From NCBI RefSeq assembly GCF_003437535.1, contig NZ_QSQT01000002.1:181205-245204 (forward strand): DNA of 64,000 nucleotides, read 5' to 3'. The notes beneath the pieces are model-generated. The model worked only from the letters and a program-made list of their open reading frames with translations. It searched no databases and was not told where the DNA came from. This DNA comes from Phocaeicola plebeius (GTDB lineage: Bacteria > Bacteroidota > Bacteroidia > Bacteroidales > Bacteroidaceae). Every line of letters starts with the position of its first letter. Within the stretch, counting starts at the first letter, position 1. This document shows, piece by piece, positions 63,928 through 64,000 of the stretch. The position numbers and the translations under genes were made by a program.

Positions 63928-64000
63928 CAGCAGATAAGTTAGCTATAGAAGTGATTTAAACTTATGTATATCAATTAAAATGTTGTCAAACAGCGTACAA

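Noticed and set aside
63830..64000. A gene start in the last 170 bp
   Set aside because: Only a promoter is visible; no ORF of useful length begins before the window ends.

Overview
This window comes from a gut-type member of the Bacteroidales, most likely Bacteroides or Phocaeicola. The evidence is SusC/SusD pairs, a hybrid two-component sensor (HTCS), many secreted lipoproteins, promoters of the Bacteroidetes TAnnTTTG type, and a housekeeping gene set (nnr, hpt, adk, obgE, carB, trpS, murF, asd) with Bacteroidales-style proteins. No tRNA, rRNA, insertion sequence, integrase or CRISPR array was seen.

Layout. (1) 1-7705 is the right end of a polysaccharide utilization locus (PUL): the tail of a beta-helix protein, two tandem paralogous DUF4955-type lipoproteins and a chondroitinase-ABC-like PL8 lyase. 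A uronic-acid polymer is the likely target; the transport genes lie outside the window. (2) 7784-16543 is housekeeping: DUF4831 protein and NAD(P)H-hydrate repair (minus strand), then hpt, adk, obgE, a PgeF/YfiH-type protein, a B3/B4-domain protein, an M23 peptidase and two outer-membrane barrels. (3) 16540-21447 is a tripartite efflux operon (TolC, HlyD, MFS) divergent from an AraC-type regulator. (4) 21514-34209 holds manA, an orphan TonB receptor with a beta-helix lipoprotein, yaaA, a TlpA-like protein, carB, trpS and murF. (5) 34444-50878 is a second, apparently complete PUL. It encodes a BNR-4 propeller resembling PL42 rhamnose-glucuronate lyases, a GH105-DUF2264 fusion, a GH43 exo-galactanase-like lipoprotein, an HTCS, SusC, SusD and a stand-alone DUF2264 protein. 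The set fits capped, glucuronate-bearing type II arabinogalactan (gum-arabic-like) side chains: a lyase removes rhamnose, GH105 removes the unsaturated uronate, DUF2264 enzymes may remove glucuronate, and GH43 trims beta-1,3-galactan. (6) 51325-63829 holds asd, a CPA2 antiporter, tcdA, a LolD-like ATPase, an EEP-family hydrolase, a CvfB-like protein, a Pro/Arg-rich secreted protein, an ABC-ATPase/DUF4435 (Toprim-like) pair resembling the PARIS defence system, an EamA transporter and a Upf1-like helicase.

The items most worth a second look are two intergenic arrays with an exact 22-bp period (28205-28330 and 51066-51156), both between convergent genes. In the first, six AAACG-N6-CGTTT units form three inverted pairs whose 6-nt cores differ between pairs but are complementary within each pair. 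Also notable are the PARIS-like pair, the PL42-like lyase PUL with a shared GACGAAWTTTTT motif upstream of its transcription units, and the GH105-DUF2264 fusion. All family assignments are from reading motifs by eye; no database search was run.
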